In this document: in pieces, positions 1 through 8,558 of the stretch
How the letters are laid out: every line of letters starts with the position of its first letter
Numbering within the stretch: the stretch's first letter is position 1
Source: Spirochaetales bacterium
GTDB lineage: Bacteria > Spirochaetota > Spirochaetia > JABMQR01
DNA length: 58,031 bases
Reading direction: 5' to 3'
NCBI GenBank assembly: GCA_018399255.1
Contig: JAGYPA010000003.1
Span: 1 to 58,031 of the forward strand
Notes under the pieces: generated by a model
What the model was told of the DNA's origin: nothing
Seen by the model: the letters and a program-made list of their open reading frames with translations, nothing else
Database searches by the model: none
Position numbers and translations under genes: made by a program

Positions 1-121
1 CCGGGAGCTCAATATTTCAGTCAGAACTGTCTCCAACCATAACCGGAGCATCTATGCGAAGTTCCGGGTGGAGAGCAGAGTCGAGCTGTTGGCAAAGGTC
101 TTTTCCCGCCAAAGCGGGTGA
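1..121 (+). CDS. LuxR/NarL-type HTH regulator, C-terminal fragment (cut by window edge)
   Basis: The reading frame from base 2 to the TGA at 119-121 gives 40 codons whose start lies left of the window. The peptide contains LNISVRTVSNHNRSIYAKF and then a hydrophobic VELLAKVF. This is the recognition-helix and dimer-helix pattern of LuxR/NarL-family DNA-binding domains. The protein would bind DNA in the cytoplasm; nothing can be said of its sensory part. A small CCCGC-caaa-GCGGG hairpin (105-118) overlaps the stop but has no T-run. The family call rests on this short motif only. Confidence 0.6.
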   Translation, partial: RELNISVRTVSNHNRSIYAKFRVESRVELLAKVFSRQSG

Positions 122-211
122 TTGCTGAAACACCATGGTGTTTTCTCACTTTTCCTGCTGAAATCCAATAGTGTTTCAGTAAAAATATTGCTGAAATCCA
201 ATAGTGTTTCA
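122..211. repeat. Short palindrome and two direct repeats upstream of the ATPase gene
   Basis: Bases 128-143 are a perfect 16-bp palindrome, AAACACCATGGTGTTT. Bases 156-178 and 189-211 are identical 23-bp direct repeats, 33 bp apart, ending in CCAATAGTGTTTCA. Each begins TGCTGAAA and ends TTTCA, so each unit has its own TGAAA/TTTCA inverted ends. The palindrome sits in a related TGCTGAAAC...GTTTTC unit, so there are about three related units. They end 25 bp before the ATG at 237 and could be operator sites or a small dispersed repeat. Confidence 0.6.
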
Positions 212-236
212 ACAGTTTATGTGATAAAATTATCTT

Positions 237-1625
237 ATGAGAAGGAATATTGATTATTATCTGGAAGAATGGAAAATTCGGTCGTCACGGAAACCGCTTA
301 TTATCCGTGGGGCTCGCCAGGTTGGCAAAACCTGGAGTGTAGAGGCCCTTTCTAAATCCTTCGCTCACGTTATCAGAATCGACTTTGAAGCTGAACGGGA
401 TGCTGTGGTAATTTTTCGGGACAACAGAATTGAGAGAATCATTCAGGAACTTACACTCTTCACCGGGATTCCGGCAATCGATGGCCTTACGTTGATTTTC
501 CTTGATGAATGCCAGCTGTGCCCGGAAGTGCTGAGGTCCCTACGATACTTTTATGAAAAAAGGCCGGGTTTGCATGTCATAGCTGCCGGCTCGCTGCTGG
601 ATATTGCACTGAATGAGATGCGGTATCCGATGCCCGTAGGAAGAGTGGAATTTCTGTACATGTATCCTTTAAATTATAACGAATTTCTTTCGGCTCTAGG
701 GAAGGATCATCTTCGCCAATTTATCGAGAACTATCGGGTTCAAGACGTGGAAGTATCGCCAGCGATCCACAATCAGCTTCTGGATCTGCTAAGATTATAT
801 TATTTCATAGGAGGGATGCCGGAAGCGGTAAATGCCTATGCACGATCCGAAGACTTGCTCACTATTCAGCGGATACAGACGGAATTAGTAACTTCTCTGC
901 AGAATGATATAGCGAAATATACGGAAAAGAAAGACCAGCTCCATTTACTGAATGTGTTTTCCTATGTTGCCCAGAATACCGGCAGAAAAATAAAATACAG
1001 CAATATAGATGGTCACGTACGTTCATCCGTGTTGAAATCAGCAGTCAATTATCTGGAGCAGGCAAGAATAATCCATAAAATAAGCCATTCGCATGGGGAT
1101 GGGATTCCTCTGAGTGCCCAGGAGAAACCGGAGCACTTTAAAGCAGCCTTTCTGGATGTTGGCCTGAGTAACAGAATATGCGGCCTTGATCTTGTTCAGA
1201 CTCCAGATATACTGGCAATTCGTGAAGGGATGCTTGCTGAGCAATTTGCTGCCCAAGAACTGGCTGCGGCAAACTGGTCATTTGAAGACAGGAAACTATA
1301 CTACTGGATCAGACAGAGCAAAAACTCCAATGCAGAAGTTGATTTTCTGTTTTCAGCCGGAAATAACGTTATCCCGCTGGAAATAAAATCCGGTAAGGTA
1401 GGCACTCTGAAATCGCTCCACCTGTTTATGGCACTGAAAAAGTCTTCTCAAATTGCCGTAAGGTGCAGTCTGGATATTCCCTCATTGGTTGAAGCCAATC
1501 ATCAAATAACCATTGAAAAGGTAAAAACGATTGCAAAATATACGCTGCTCAACTTGCCGCTGTATATGATCAGCCAGGTTAAACGGATCGTTAAAGAAAT
1601 TGCGGGGCAGGAAGGTGCCTTGTAG
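237..1625 (+). CDS. AAA ATPase with DUF4143 domain
   Basis: This 462-residue protein has the usual size and order of the AAA_14/DUF4143 family. The N-terminal P-loop domain has Walker A GARQVGKT at about residues 25-32 and Walker B LIFLDE at about 86-91. The C-terminal part has the DUF4143 pattern of a conserved AAFLDVGL stretch and an EVDFLF...PLEIKSG segment, which resembles a nuclease-type fold. These cytoplasmic ATPases are abundant in spirochaetes and anaerobes, and their role is not established. There is no obvious Shine-Dalgarno sequence before the ATG at 237. The AT-rich leader with repeated units suggests its own promoter, and no partner gene follows closely. Confidence 0.9.
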   Translation: MRRNIDYYLEEWKIRSSRKPLIIRGARQVGKTWSVEALSKSFAHVIRIDFEAERDAVVIFRDNRIERIIQELTLFTGIPAIDGLTLIFLDECQLCPEVLRSLRYFYEKRPGLHVIAAGSLLDIALNEMRYPMPVGRVEFLYMYPLNYNEFLSALGKDHLRQFIENYRVQDVEVSPAIHNQLLDLLRLYYFIGGMPEAVNAYARSEDLLTIQRIQTELVTSLQNDIAKYTEKKDQLHLLNVFSYVAQNTGRKIKYSNIDGHVRSSVLKSAVNYLEQARIIHKISHSHGDGIPLSAQEKPEHFKAAFLDVGLSNRICGLDLVQTPDILAIREGMLAEQFAAQELAAANWSFEDRKLYYWIRQSKNSNAEVDFLFSAGNNVIPLEIKSGKVGTLKSLHLFMALKKSSQIAVRCSLDIPSLVEANHQITIEKVKTIAKYTLLNLPLYMISQVKRIVKEIAGQEGAL

Positions 1626-1650
1626 GTTCTTGCACGTTTCGGAGGTTCCG

Positions 1651-1676
1651 TGGAGGTGGAGGTGGAGGTGGAGGTG
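1651..1676 (+). repeat. Hexanucleotide tandem repeat (TGGAGG)4
   Basis: Four consecutive TGGAGG units plus a partial unit lie just after the stop of the ATPase gene. They are followed by a degenerate TGCAGG. The tract is non-coding as far as can be seen. Its length would be expected to vary between strains by slippage. Confidence 0.85.
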
Positions 1677-1795
1677 CAGGTGGCGCAGATTCACGTTGAC
1701 AACTTTGCAAATGCATGGAATGATTAAGCTCATACCGAAAAGTTATCCGCACATTTTGAAGATCATATTATGAAGATCACCTAAGGAATCAGCAA

Positions 1796-2938
1796 TTGCG
1801 AAACGGAAAAATTTTCATCTATGCTGTACTGGTATTCTGTTTTTCCCAGGCTGTCTTTGCGGTCGAGGTGTTTTCTGCGTTGTTCTCCAACGATTCCCGT
1901 CAGGATAATCCAACCTCAGAATCCAATGGTTTCAGTAGTTTCCTCAGCCTTGAGCTGTTTCCCCATGATGTGCTCTATGCCGATTTGACGGCAGATCACT
2001 ATTATCCTGGAATACAGATAGAATTGGCGCAGATGCGGGACGGGACAGGACCCGAATTTCTGCAGGGTGAGCACTACGATGAGAACGGTCAGAGCCGCTA
2101 CCCCATTAAGAGTGACAGCGAATATATGTTCATGAAAATGGGATTTTCACAAAGTGTTCTGAGAGTATCGCTTCCTTGGCTTATGGACCTCCAGGCGGAA
2201 GCCCTGATTCAAGCCATGTTCAATACGGCTTTCCATAAAAACGGCGGTATGGATAATCTCGGTTTTGACGGAGTTTACTTCTATGGTTTTGTGTTGGATT
2301 TCGGTTCCAGAATGCAGATCAGATTCGGGAAGCATCATTTTTCCGGCCACTACGGTGACGAAATGCTGTATGATTATATTGGTAAAACCGATTCTAACGG
2401 AGAACCTCTGCTGCAGGAGGACCTGCTCGAATATACCCGGCACGACTCGTATCTTCTTGGAATTTCGATAAATCCTCTTCCGGGAATGCGTCTGTATGGA
2501 GAATTTGAGCTGCCTGAGGAGGGAGCCTGGGTGCGGCCCTTTTTTCATCGCCCCGACGCCTATTACGAGCATGGCGGTCCAGGATGGTGGATAGATGCCT
2601 GGCGTAAAGATCATCCCTATGGGGAAGACTACAAGGCCTGGCGCATACAGACCGGGGCTGAAATACGCACAAGTACCCTGCTGACGGGAAATGTCTTTGC
2701 CGCCTGTGATATTCAGCTCCATCAGGATGGTATGTCCGGACAGTGGGGAGAGGGGTACAGTGCTGATAATGCCTGGGAGTGGGAGTATACTTTGGCTGTC
2801 GGGAAGGAGTTTTCCACAGCAGCTTCCGGCCTGACGCCCCGGGTATCGCTGCTCTATCATGTCGGAAGGTTTCCCCTATTGAATTATTTCTATCATAGGG
2901 AAGCCTACAGTGCGCTGGTTTTTTCACTCGGCAGCTGA
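1796..2938 (+). CDS. Secreted or outer-membrane protein of unknown function
   Basis: The 380-residue product starts at TTG 1796, with AAGGA at 1783-1787. The nearest upstream ATG (1770) runs into a stop after four codons. Residues 1-23 form a signal peptide (MRNGKIFIYAVLVFCF, ending AVFA), so export is expected. The mature chain is rich in aromatic and alternating hydrophobic residues, with GKHHFSGHYGDE and GMRLYGEFELP segments. This looks like a beta-barrel surface protein and is faintly reminiscent of DUF1207 proteins (uncertain). It has no terminal aromatic residue of the classical porin type. It lies alone between the ATPase and a transporter, so context gives no role. Confidence 0.6.
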   Translation: MRNGKIFIYAVLVFCFSQAVFAVEVFSALFSNDSRQDNPTSESNGFSSFLSLELFPHDVLYADLTADHYYPGIQIELAQMRDGTGPEFLQGEHYDENGQSRYPIKSDSEYMFMKMGFSQSVLRVSLPWLMDLQAEALIQAMFNTAFHKNGGMDNLGFDGVYFYGFVLDFGSRMQIRFGKHHFSGHYGDEMLYDYIGKTDSNGEPLLQEDLLEYTRHDSYLLGISINPLPGMRLYGEFELPEEGAWVRPFFHRPDAYYEHGGPGWWIDAWRKDHPYGEDYKAWRIQTGAEIRTSTLLTGNVFAACDIQLHQDGMSGQWGEGYSADNAWEWEYTLAVGKEFSTAASGLTPRVSLLYHVGRFPLLNYFYHREAYSALVFSLGS

Positions 2939-3028
2939 AAAGCTTACCGCGCCGACTTCTGTAGGGCTGGTTTCTATCGCATTCATGTATTGACTTAACC
3001 TGCATTCCGCTCCAACATGATGCGATAG

Positions 3029-4231
3029 ATGAAAAAGCCGGACCGCTATTCAAGCAGAAATCTCATCCTCCTCTATATTGCCAGTTTTCTTGTTCAGCTG
3101 GGTGCCGCTATGACCATATCCTATGTCCCCCTCTATGCCCGGGATCTGGGAGCTGCCATTGCGCTGATCGGGGCAATCGAAACCATCCGCAGTCTCGGCG
3201 GGATGGCTGTCAATTTACCCGGAGGATTTCTTGCAGAACGGCATGGGATTTTCAGGATTATTCTATTCTGCTTTGCCGCGATGATATTTGCTGCCCTTCT
3301 GAGAGCGTTATCTCCCACCTTGACCTCCCTGATGCTTGCCGGCTTTTTTCTGGGAACCGGACAGTCGATGTGGATCCTTGCCCGGCTCACCCATATCCGC
3401 AAAACCGTGCGTAATGAGGTCCGGGGGCGGGTTCTTGCGGGATTTGGCGGAATTATGCGCTTTTCCCGGGTTGTAGGGCCCCTTATAGGCAGTGCGATAA
3501 TTACCGGGTTCGGGTTTCAGCGGCTTTTTCTTATGGAAGGAATTCTTCTTTTTCTTGCTATGGCCCTGCTGGTGCTTTTTTTTCGGACCCCGGAACTGCA
3601 TGTTCCCCAGGGAGCACGGGAATCCCTGCAGGCTGTCCGCAGCCATTATGCCGGTAATCGGGGAAATATTACCGCAGCCATGATAGGAATCTTCGGGCTT
3701 ACTGTCCTCAGAGCTGCCCGGGCGCTGGTCATACCCCTCTGGTCGGCTCATATTGGATTGAGCATTTCTCAGCTAGGTTTGATAGTAAGCATTTCTTCGC
3801 TGCTCGAAATTGGTTTGGTGGTTCCTGCCGGCTACAGTGTAGACCGGATCGGACGCAAGCCGACTCTGCTCATGACAATTTTTATCATGTCCGTCGGCAT
3901 GCTGCTTGTTCCTTTATCACATTCTTTCGTAACCCTGATGGCAGTTTCCCTGCTCATCGGGATCGGGAACGGATTGGGAAGCGGCATCAACATGATTTTC
4001 AGCACAGATCTTGCACCTGACTCCTCGGTAGGTCTTTTTATCGGAATCTGGCGAATCTTCACTGAGAGCGGTATGGCGGCAGGTCCTTTTTTAGTGGGAC
4101 TGATTTCAGATTCATTCACCCTTTCTTTCGCACCCCCCGTTATTTCCATTATCGGAATCATATCTGCCCTGTTTATGATGGTTTTTTTCAGAACAACCCA
4201 TTTGCCGAAAGCTCCGGAGCAGCAGCCGTGA
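3029..4231 (+). CDS. MFS transporter
   Basis: This is a 400-residue integral membrane protein with about twelve hydrophobic segments. The first half has the RSLGGMAVNLPGGFLAERHG loop, and the second half has the GYSVDRIGRKPTLL loop between helices 8 and 9. Both match the conserved G-x-x-x-D-R-x-G-R-R-type motif of the major facilitator superfamily. It is a secondary transporter of the inner membrane; the drug-efflux-like pattern does not fix the substrate. The start ATG at 3029 has only a weak ribosome site. The stop overlaps the next gene by four bases (GTGA), so the two are probably translated together. Confidence 0.88.
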   Translation: MKKPDRYSSRNLILLYIASFLVQLGAAMTISYVPLYARDLGAAIALIGAIETIRSLGGMAVNLPGGFLAERHGIFRIILFCFAAMIFAALLRALSPTLTSLMLAGFFLGTGQSMWILARLTHIRKTVRNEVRGRVLAGFGGIMRFSRVVGPLIGSAIITGFGFQRLFLMEGILLFLAMALLVLFFRTPELHVPQGARESLQAVRSHYAGNRGNITAAMIGIFGLTVLRAARALVIPLWSAHIGLSISQLGLIVSISSLLEIGLVVPAGYSVDRIGRKPTLLMTIFIMSVGMLLVPLSHSFVTLMAVSLLIGIGNGLGSGINMIFSTDLAPDSSVGLFIGIWRIFTESGMAAGPFLVGLISDSFTLSFAPPVISIIGIISALFMMVFFRTTHLPKAPEQQP

Positions 4232-4983
4232 AGAAGAGGAACTCTATGATGGTGAACAGCAAAGCAATTGCCGACAGGAACCGCAGCAAAGCCCCCGCGA
4301 AAACATATACCGGTATTGTATTTGATTTTAACGGAACTATGTTCCGGGATAACGAATTCCATATCCGGGCCTGGATGGAATTTGCCGCCCGACACGGGTT
4401 CCGGATGACCCGGGATGACTACCTGGATGAATTTATTGGAAAAACATCGGCCAAAGCGCTGAAACTGCTGCTCGATATCCCCCTCGATTCAGAGAACCTG
4501 CACCAGCTGTATGAGGAGAAAGAGGCTATCTACAGGTCTTTGTGCCTGGATGATCCGCAGAATTTTGTCCTGGCTCCGGGGCTTGCCCAACTGCTTGACG
4601 TTCTGGCTGACGCCTCGGTTCCTATGGCCATTGCAACGGCATCAACCCTGCCTAACGTAGAATTTTTTATCGAGCAGTTCAAGCTGCTTCGCTGGTTCAG
4701 GCCGGAGCACATAGTCTATGATGACGGCCGCATAGCGAACAAACCGGCTCCTGATATCTATTTGCTTGCCGCAGAACGGCTTGGTCTGCCAGCAGGGGAA
4801 CTGGTAGTGGTTGAGGACTCGCCGACCGGAGCAGCGGCAGCGCAGGGTGCGGGGGCGGGCTGTCTGGTAATTACCGGAGAATTGTTCTCTTTTCAGGAGG
4901 ACTGGGTGCAGGAGTATCCCCACTGCCGACACATCAGGGATTTCCGCGATTTTTACCCGGAACAGTTTTTTTCCGGCAGGTAG
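4228..4983 (+). CDS. HAD-superfamily hydrolase, beta-phosphoglucomutase-like
   Basis: The 251-residue product has the layout of subfamily I HAD phosphatases with a helical cap. The nucleophile loop reads VFDFNGTMF (Asp33), the KPAPDIY segment supplies the motif III lysine, and VVEDSPTGAAAA is the motif IV acidic loop. The second acidic residue of the usual DxD loop is Asn35. That residue is normally the general acid/base, so the substrate or chemistry may differ from sugar-phosphate mutases. DFNGT forms are known in other HAD proteins. GTG 4228 overlaps the transporter stop; ATG 4246, with GAGGA at 4236-4240, is an equally good start. It is probably co-transcribed with the MFS gene. Confidence 0.85.
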   Translation: MKKRNSMMVNSKAIADRNRSKAPAKTYTGIVFDFNGTMFRDNEFHIRAWMEFAARHGFRMTRDDYLDEFIGKTSAKALKLLLDIPLDSENLHQLYEEKEAIYRSLCLDDPQNFVLAPGLAQLLDVLADASVPMAIATASTLPNVEFFIEQFKLLRWFRPEHIVYDDGRIANKPAPDIYLLAAERLGLPAGELVVVEDSPTGAAAAQGAGAGCLVITGELFSFQEDWVQEYPHCRHIRDFRDFYPEQFFSGR

Positions 4984-5140
4984 AAACGCAGCTGCCTCTT
5001 CTCTGTTCCCGCATACCGGAAAACGCAAATACGGAAGGTATATACCAGAAAAGCGGACTTTCACTGCCATGAAATCTTACAATTCTGTTGAAGAGCCTCT
5101 ATAATGAAAGGGTAAAAAGCTTATATGAGGGGGTCATAAT

Positions 5141-5518
5141 ATGATACAGCTGCCGCAGGAGGTGCTGGAAGCCTGGGAGAATAAGGAAGGTCCCGTAGTT
5201 TTAACTACCGTGGGAGATGACTGTATGCCTAACAGTGTATATGCAACCTGTACCAGGTTGAGTGATGACGGCCGTATAGTCGTAGCAGACAACTATTTTT
5301 CTAAAACCTATGAAAACATCAGCCATGGAAGCCCTGGAACGGTGCTTTTTATCACACCTAAAGGAAAATCGTATCAGGTCAAGGGAGACATAGCCTACTA
5401 TACCGAAGGAGAGTTCTTTGACTTCATGAAATCATGGAATCCCAAAGAGCATCCGGGAAAAGGGGCAGTAGTTATTAATACCCGTGAAGTCTACAGCGGA
5501 AAAGTACGGATGCTCTGA
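5141..5518 (+). CDS. Pyridoxamine-5'-phosphate-oxidase-like flavin-binding protein
   Basis: This 125-residue cytoplasmic protein has the split-barrel pattern of the PNPOx-like family: GPVVLTTVGDDCMPNSVYAT near the start, then VADNYFSKTYENI and the core strand GTVLFITPKGKSYQVKG. Members of this size bind FMN as dimers and often reduce or protect small molecules; no substrate can be assigned. A strong ribosome site (GAGGGGG) precedes ATG 5141. The gene stands alone and converges with the AraC gene, with only 39 bp between the two stops. Confidence 0.75.
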   Translation: MIQLPQEVLEAWENKEGPVVLTTVGDDCMPNSVYATCTRLSDDGRIVVADNYFSKTYENISHGSPGTVLFITPKGKSYQVKGDIAYYTEGEFFDFMKSWNPKEHPGKGAVVINTREVYSGKVRML

Positions 5519-5557
5519 CCGCCTGCAGCCTGTCGGTATTTATGAAACTGCCCGGAT

Positions 5558-6403
5558 TTATGAGATGAAGATGTCCTTAAAACGGTTGCGGTATTCCAGA
5601 GCTGTCATGCCGACTTTTTTTCTGAACAGGCGGTAAAAATAGAGCTCATCGGAGTAGCCGCAGAGAAAGGCGATCTCTTTTACCGAGAAGGAACTTTCAA
5701 CCAGGCAGCGCTTGGCCTGTTCCAGGCGTTTTTCACCCAGATATTTTCCCGGGGGAATGCCGAAGCAGCTTTTCCATGCCCGTCTGAAGGCTGCCGGGTG
5801 GATTGCATATCGGTCGCACAGCTCTTCCCAGATTATCTGCTCATGCAGGTGGGTGTCGATATAGTGCTCAATATCGAGCAGGTAGGGACTGGCGGTTCCG
5901 GCTTCCAGGCGACCTGCCTCGAGAAGGCTGGTTCGTATCATCTGCTCGCAGCTTCCATCGATAACATCAGTCTGGATCCGGCTTTCCAAAGCCTGCACGT
6001 TGGCGAAAAAATCATCAACGCAGGCAAAAAAAGTCTCAGAGCTGCCGATCTGCCAGAAGGGATTTTTCCTGTTCATATAATTTCGCTTGGTGAGAATCGG
6101 GCCGGCCGTGAGCGGATAGATGAAGAAAAGTTCCTCCCAGGTCTCCTGCGGACCATAATCCATCGGTATTCCCGGTATCTGGGTGAGGACACAGGGGGCC
6201 TGCACGGGATATACGGTATTCTCATAGCGGTAATCACCCTTTCCGCTCAAAATAAAAGAAAAATTGAAGGTGTTGAATACTGTATGTATCCGGTTCTTTT
6301 TTTCCGGAATATACCCGATGGTATCAATCTCCAGCCCGTACGGAAAGAGTCTTGCCAGAGGGGCCAGGTGGAGCAGCGGTTGCCGTAAAATGCGTTCAGC
6401 CAT
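5558..6403 (-). CDS. AraC-family transcriptional regulator
   Basis: The product is 281 residues. The N-terminal 150 residues look like a cupin-type ligand-binding domain (SGKGDYRYENTVYPVQ). The C-terminal 100 residues hold two helix-turn-helix units, ending in the AraC signature region VKEIAFLCGYSDELYFYRLF. It is a DNA-binding regulator that probably responds to a sugar. It is transcribed divergently from the oxidoreductase and ThuA genes, 154 bp away, and most likely controls them (inference). The start at 6403 has only a weak AGGG ribosome site. The family call is secure and the ligand is unknown. Confidence 0.92.
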   Translation of the reverse strand: MAERILRQPLLHLAPLARLFPYGLEIDTIGYIPEKKNRIHTVFNTFNFSFILSGKGDYRYENTVYPVQAPCVLTQIPGIPMDYGPQETWEELFFIYPLTAGPILTKRNYMNRKNPFWQIGSSETFFACVDDFFANVQALESRIQTDVIDGSCEQMIRTSLLEAGRLEAGTASPYLLDIEHYIDTHLHEQIIWEELCDRYAIHPAAFRRAWKSCFGIPPGKYLGEKRLEQAKRCLVESSFSVKEIAFLCGYSDELYFYRLFRKKVGMTALEYRNRFKDIFIS

Positions 6404-6557
6404 ATCTGATTTTACCCTATCTGTTCAAAAAGTCCATATATTTTAAAATATTGCCCATAGCGCAACCGGAAAAGCGAGTGTAAGGTTGGTTGTGTGATCA
6501 TTTTACATCATTGGGTCCCGGCTTCAGCCTGAACCCGCATACAAGGAGAGCGAAACA
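6404..6557. promoter_or_regulatory. Divergent intergenic control region with 14-bp palindrome
   Basis: This 154-bp region separates the AraC gene and the oxidoreductase operon. It must hold both promoters. Bases 6438-6451 form a perfect AT-rich palindrome, ATATTTTAAAATAT. A clear AAGGAG ribosome site for the rightward gene lies at about 6543-6548. No strong -35/-10 pair was recognised. An AraC operator would be expected here. Confidence 0.45.
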
Positions 6558-7688
6558 ATGAAACAGCTTGGCGTTGTCGGGTGCGGCAATATTTCCGAGG
6601 TCTATTTTTACAACCTGACCCATCGGTTTTCTGACGTCAGGGTGAGGGCTTGCAGCGATCTTGATCCTGAACGGACCGCAGCCGTGAAAAAACGGTATCC
6701 CGAGATTGCCGTTCTCTCTACAGAGGAGCTCCTGGCTGATGCCGAAATCGATATTGTTCTGAACCTTACCACCCCGCAGCATCATACTGCAGTCAATCTG
6801 GCTGCTCTCTCTGCGGGAAAGCATGTCTATACGGAAAAGCCCCTGGCGCTCTCGGTTGAGGATGCGGACAGGGTACTGCAGCTTGCAGCAAAAAAGCATC
6901 TGTATGTGGGTTCTTCTCCCGACACCGTTCTCGGGAGTGGAATCCAGACTTGCCGGAAGCTGATCGATGAGGGCTGGATCGGCCGTCCGACAGCCGCATT
7001 TGCCTTCATGACTGGCCATGGACATGAATCGTGGCACCCCGGGCCGGAGTTTTACTACCGCAAGGGGGGCGGCCCGATGCTTGATATGGGACCCTACTAT
7101 GTAAGTGCACTGGTAACACTGCTTGGTCCGGCAGCCGAGGTTGCGTCTATGACCGGCCGGGAGGCTGATGAACGCATTATCACGGAACCAGCAAGACGCG
7201 GAACGGTTATTCCCGTTGAAATTGACACCCACTACACAGTCCTGATGCGGATGCAGTCGGGGGCAATTGTTACGCTGGTGACCAGCTTTGACGTCTGGGG
7301 TTCCGATACCCCGAGAATAGAAATTCACGGAACCCATGGGTCGCTGAGCTGTCCCGATCCCAACGGGTTTTCCGGTCCGGTCCTTTTCCGAAAACCGTTC
7401 AGTAAAAGCTGGGAACACCTATCAACAGCTGCCTTTCCTCATTCTGATAACTGTCGGGGATTGGGTGTCGCTGAAATGGCGGACGCGATAGAGGAGAAAA
7501 GAACCCATCGGGCCTCCGGAGCATTGGCCCGTCATGTTCTGGAAATCATGCTGGCTTCCGGGGAATCGAGTCTCAGGAAATGCACGATTCCGATCGGCTT
7601 TCAGATAGAGCAGCCTGCTCCCATGCCGGTGGAGTTTTCCCGGATGCCGGACATCAATCCGATTGTCAAGGTTGAGGAGGTATTATGA
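6558..7688 (+). CDS. Gfo/Idh/MocA-family oxidoreductase
   Basis: The 376-residue protein begins with the Rossmann fingerprint GVVGCGNISEVY (residues 5-16), and the family signature EKPLALSVEDA follows at about residues 93-103. The second half is the alpha/beta substrate-binding domain, including GGGPMLDMGPYYVSAL. Family members oxidise or reduce sugars and cyclitols with NAD(P). Next to a ThuA protein this fits 3-keto-sugar metabolism, in which one enzyme makes a keto-glycoside and the other processes it (inference from ThuAB-type systems). AAGGAGA precedes the ATG. The stop overlaps the next gene by four bases (ATGA), indicating translational coupling. Confidence 0.93.
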   Translation: MKQLGVVGCGNISEVYFYNLTHRFSDVRVRACSDLDPERTAAVKKRYPEIAVLSTEELLADAEIDIVLNLTTPQHHTAVNLAALSAGKHVYTEKPLALSVEDADRVLQLAAKKHLYVGSSPDTVLGSGIQTCRKLIDEGWIGRPTAAFAFMTGHGHESWHPGPEFYYRKGGGPMLDMGPYYVSALVTLLGPAAEVASMTGREADERIITEPARRGTVIPVEIDTHYTVLMRMQSGAIVTLVTSFDVWGSDTPRIEIHGTHGSLSCPDPNGFSGPVLFRKPFSKSWEHLSTAAFPHSDNCRGLGVAEMADAIEEKRTHRASGALARHVLEIMLASGESSLRKCTIPIGFQIEQPAPMPVEFSRMPDINPIVKVEEVL

Positions 7689-8461
7689 ACTACCATAATG
7701 AACGGATCAGCACGCTGGAAGATATAAACGGATTTGACGGGAATGGAAAACAGGCCCTTATCTTCTGGGGAGGCTGGGACGGACATGAGCCGGAGCTGAT
7801 AGCCAACAGAATCCGGGCAATTCTTGAGGTGTACGGAATGCACGTTCGTCTTGTTGACAGCCAGGCGTGCCTGGGCGATGCAAAACTGCTTATGGAGCAG
7901 CACCTTATCGTGCCGGTCTGGACGATGGGCGAAATAGAGGATGTCTATGTCGACAATGTCGTAAAAGCTGTCGGCAACGGAACCGGCCTGGCCGGCTGCC
8001 ACGGCGGCATGTGCGATGCGTTCAGGACATCGGTTACCTGGCAGTTTATGACTGGAGGTAACTGGGTTTCTCATCCCGGAAATGACGGATTAGCCTATAC
8101 CGTGAAGATACGAGCCGGCTCAAGTCCCATAGTGCAGGGGCTGGAAGACTTTGAGGTTGCATCGGAGCAGTATTATCTGCACGTGGATCCGGCTGTTCAG
8201 ATTCTGGCGGAGACGGAATTTCCGGTATATCACTGGTATCATGCCAGCAACGGGAAAGTTTCCGTTCCAGCTGCCTGGACAAAATACTGGGGTCACGGGA
8301 GGGTTTTCTATACCTCCCTGGGGCATCATGATGATCTGTTCGACCGCAGCCGGGAGGCCGGGCTGATGTTGAGACGGGGGCTGATCTGGGCCGCCGCTGG
8401 AAAAGATATTGCCGCGGAACTCAACGGATCCTACAGAGATTTTGCAAACGAAGAGTCTTAG
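7685..8461 (+). CDS. ThuA-like protein (trehalose-utilisation family)
   Basis: The 258-residue cytoplasmic protein matches the ThuA fold, a class-I glutamine-amidotransferase-like domain. The key stretches are LIFWGGWDGHEPE, the turn GLAGCHGGMCDAF, the central GGNWVSHPG, and the C-terminal RVFYTSLGHHDDLF with its double histidine. In rhizobia ThuA works with a Gfo/Idh oxidoreductase (ThuB) on 3-keto-disaccharides. The same pairing here, with a four-base gene overlap and a GAGGAGG ribosome site at 7674-7680, supports a shared pathway. The substrate is not known. It is the last gene of the AraC-controlled unit. Confidence 0.88.
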   Translation: MNYHNERISTLEDINGFDGNGKQALIFWGGWDGHEPELIANRIRAILEVYGMHVRLVDSQACLGDAKLLMEQHLIVPVWTMGEIEDVYVDNVVKAVGNGTGLAGCHGGMCDAFRTSVTWQFMTGGNWVSHPGNDGLAYTVKIRAGSSPIVQGLEDFEVASEQYYLHVDPAVQILAETEFPVYHWYHASNGKVSVPAAWTKYWGHGRVFYTSLGHHDDLFDRSREAGLMLRRGLIWAAAGKDIAAELNGSYRDFANEES

Positions 8462-8484
8462 TCGGCTTGGTTCCAGGATATAAA

Positions 8485-8509
8485 AAAGCTCTGCCTGCTG
8501 GCAGTCTTT
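8485..8509 (-). terminator. Bidirectional hairpin between convergent genes
   Basis: The core stem CTGCC-TGCT-GGCAG (8491-8504) is extended by AAAG/CTTT pairs. On the minus strand it is followed at once by a T-run, so it suits the GH16 transcript. On the plus strand a TTTTT lies a little further on (8516-8520), so it may also end the ThuA transcript. Confidence 0.6.
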
Positions 8510-8558
8510 ACGCAGTTTTTACTCAGCATAAACAGGGCAAATGCGCGTGACCTGCAGG

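Noticed and set aside
122-211. Possible CRISPR-like repeats
   Set aside because: There are only two identical units with a 10-bp spacer plus one degenerate unit, and no cas genes, so this is not a CRISPR array.
1651-1676. Phase-variable control by the TGGAGG tract
   Set aside because: It lies after a stop codon and about 120 bp before the next start, and a six-base unit cannot switch a frame; only a spacing effect would be possible.
2147-3053. Two long minus-strand frames opposite the secreted protein gene
   Set aside because: The plus-strand frame has a signal peptide and sensible composition; the minus frames have neither.
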